Notes under the pieces: model-generated | Database searches by the model: none | The model's input: only the letters and a program-made list of their open reading frames with translations | What the model was told of the DNA's origin: nothing | Assembly: GCA_023260935.1 (NCBI GenBank) | Contig: JALQTL010000009.1 | Location: forward strand, 1-6,551 | DNA: 6,551 nt | Direction: 5' to 3' | Origin: Paracoccaceae bacterium | GTDB taxonomy: Bacteria > Pseudomonadota > Alphaproteobacteria > Rhodobacterales > Rhodobacteraceae | Shown here: piece by piece, positions 6,335 through 6,551 of the stretch | Position numbering within the stretch: position 1 is the stretch's first letter | Layout: every line of letters starts with the position of its first letter | Translations under genes and position numbers: made by a program

Positions 6335-6551
6335 TCTGCCGGGTCATCCGGGCGCGGCGGCATCAGGAAATGCCCCGTGGCCTGCGCGAAAAGCCGCGCC
6401 CGGTTATCCTGCCACGCCTCGACATGCACGCTGGCATAGCGCCGGCCCGACCGGTTGACGCGCGCGCGGGCATAGGCATCGCGGGGCAGCCCCGACCGCA
6501 GGTAATCCACCGTGAAGTCGATGGTCTTGGGCAGGCGCAGCGCCAACGGTT
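6331..6551 (-). CDS. PaaI-like hotdog-fold thioesterase, C-terminal fragment
   Basis: This is the C-terminal half (72 full codons visible) of a small hotdog-fold protein of the PaaI/acyl-CoA thioesterase type, predicted to hydrolyse acyl- or aryl-CoA esters in the cytosol. Visible is the central strand region LALRLPKTIDFTVDYLRSG, then ARARVNRSGRRYASVHVEAWQDN and the final strand AQATGHFLM, followed by a proline-rich tail. These match the later beta strands of the fold. The catalytic part (HGG-like motif and acidic or Asn residue) should be further upstream and is not in the window. Family members are about 140-150 residues. The frame is open to the right edge, and the TTG at 6546 is an internal leucine rather than a start. 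The stop overlaps the MATE start as ATGA, so the two form an operon on the minus strand. No obvious functional link to the exporter. Confidence 0.82.
   Translation of the reverse strand, partial: PLALRLPKTIDFTVDYLRSGLPRDAYARARVNRSGRRYASVHVEAWQDNRARLFAQATGHFLMPPRPDDPAE

Overview
The window is GC-rich with G/C-dominated third codon positions. It carries a member of the alphaproteobacteria-restricted TIGR02186/Alph_Pro_TM family. Together with the style of the other proteins, this points to an alphaproteobacterium, most likely of the Rhodobacteraceae. That is inferred from sequence character and family distribution, not from a search. Eight protein genes fill almost the whole window, and the two end genes are cut by the window edges. 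I see no RNA genes, mobile elements, CRISPR arrays or tandem repeat arrays.

Plus strand, 1-3277: the distal part of a nucleoside uptake and salvage operon. It runs from the C-terminal end of an ABC ATPase of the BMP/ribose-type (Nup/Yuf-like) family, through two different membrane permeases, to a trimeric-type purine nucleoside phosphorylase. Adjacent genes overlap by 1, 1 and 17 nt, so translation is probably coupled. The logic is import of purine (deoxy)nucleosides followed by phosphorolysis to base plus (deoxy)ribose-1-phosphate. The substrate-binding lipoprotein and the rest of the ATPase should lie to the left.

Plus strand, 3278-5037: a 78-nt gap with three alternating copies of TTTGAC/GTCAAA that can form two mutually exclusive hairpins. 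After it comes a two-gene unit (ATGA overlap) of a TauE/SafE-type (TSUP) membrane transporter and a TIGR02186 protein, which has a signal peptide, a predicted periplasmic domain and one C-terminal membrane helix. This pair is the least understood part of the window.

Minus strand, 6551-5018: a PaaI-like hotdog thioesterase (only the C-terminal half is present) followed, with another ATGA overlap, by a DinF-like MATE-family exporter. The MATE gene converges on the TIGR02186 gene and the two coding ends overlap by 20 bp, so there is no intergenic terminator.

Nothing here is clearly a new system. The best leads are the TSUP/TIGR02186 pair, the alternating inverted repeats in front of it, and the overlapping convergent gene ends.
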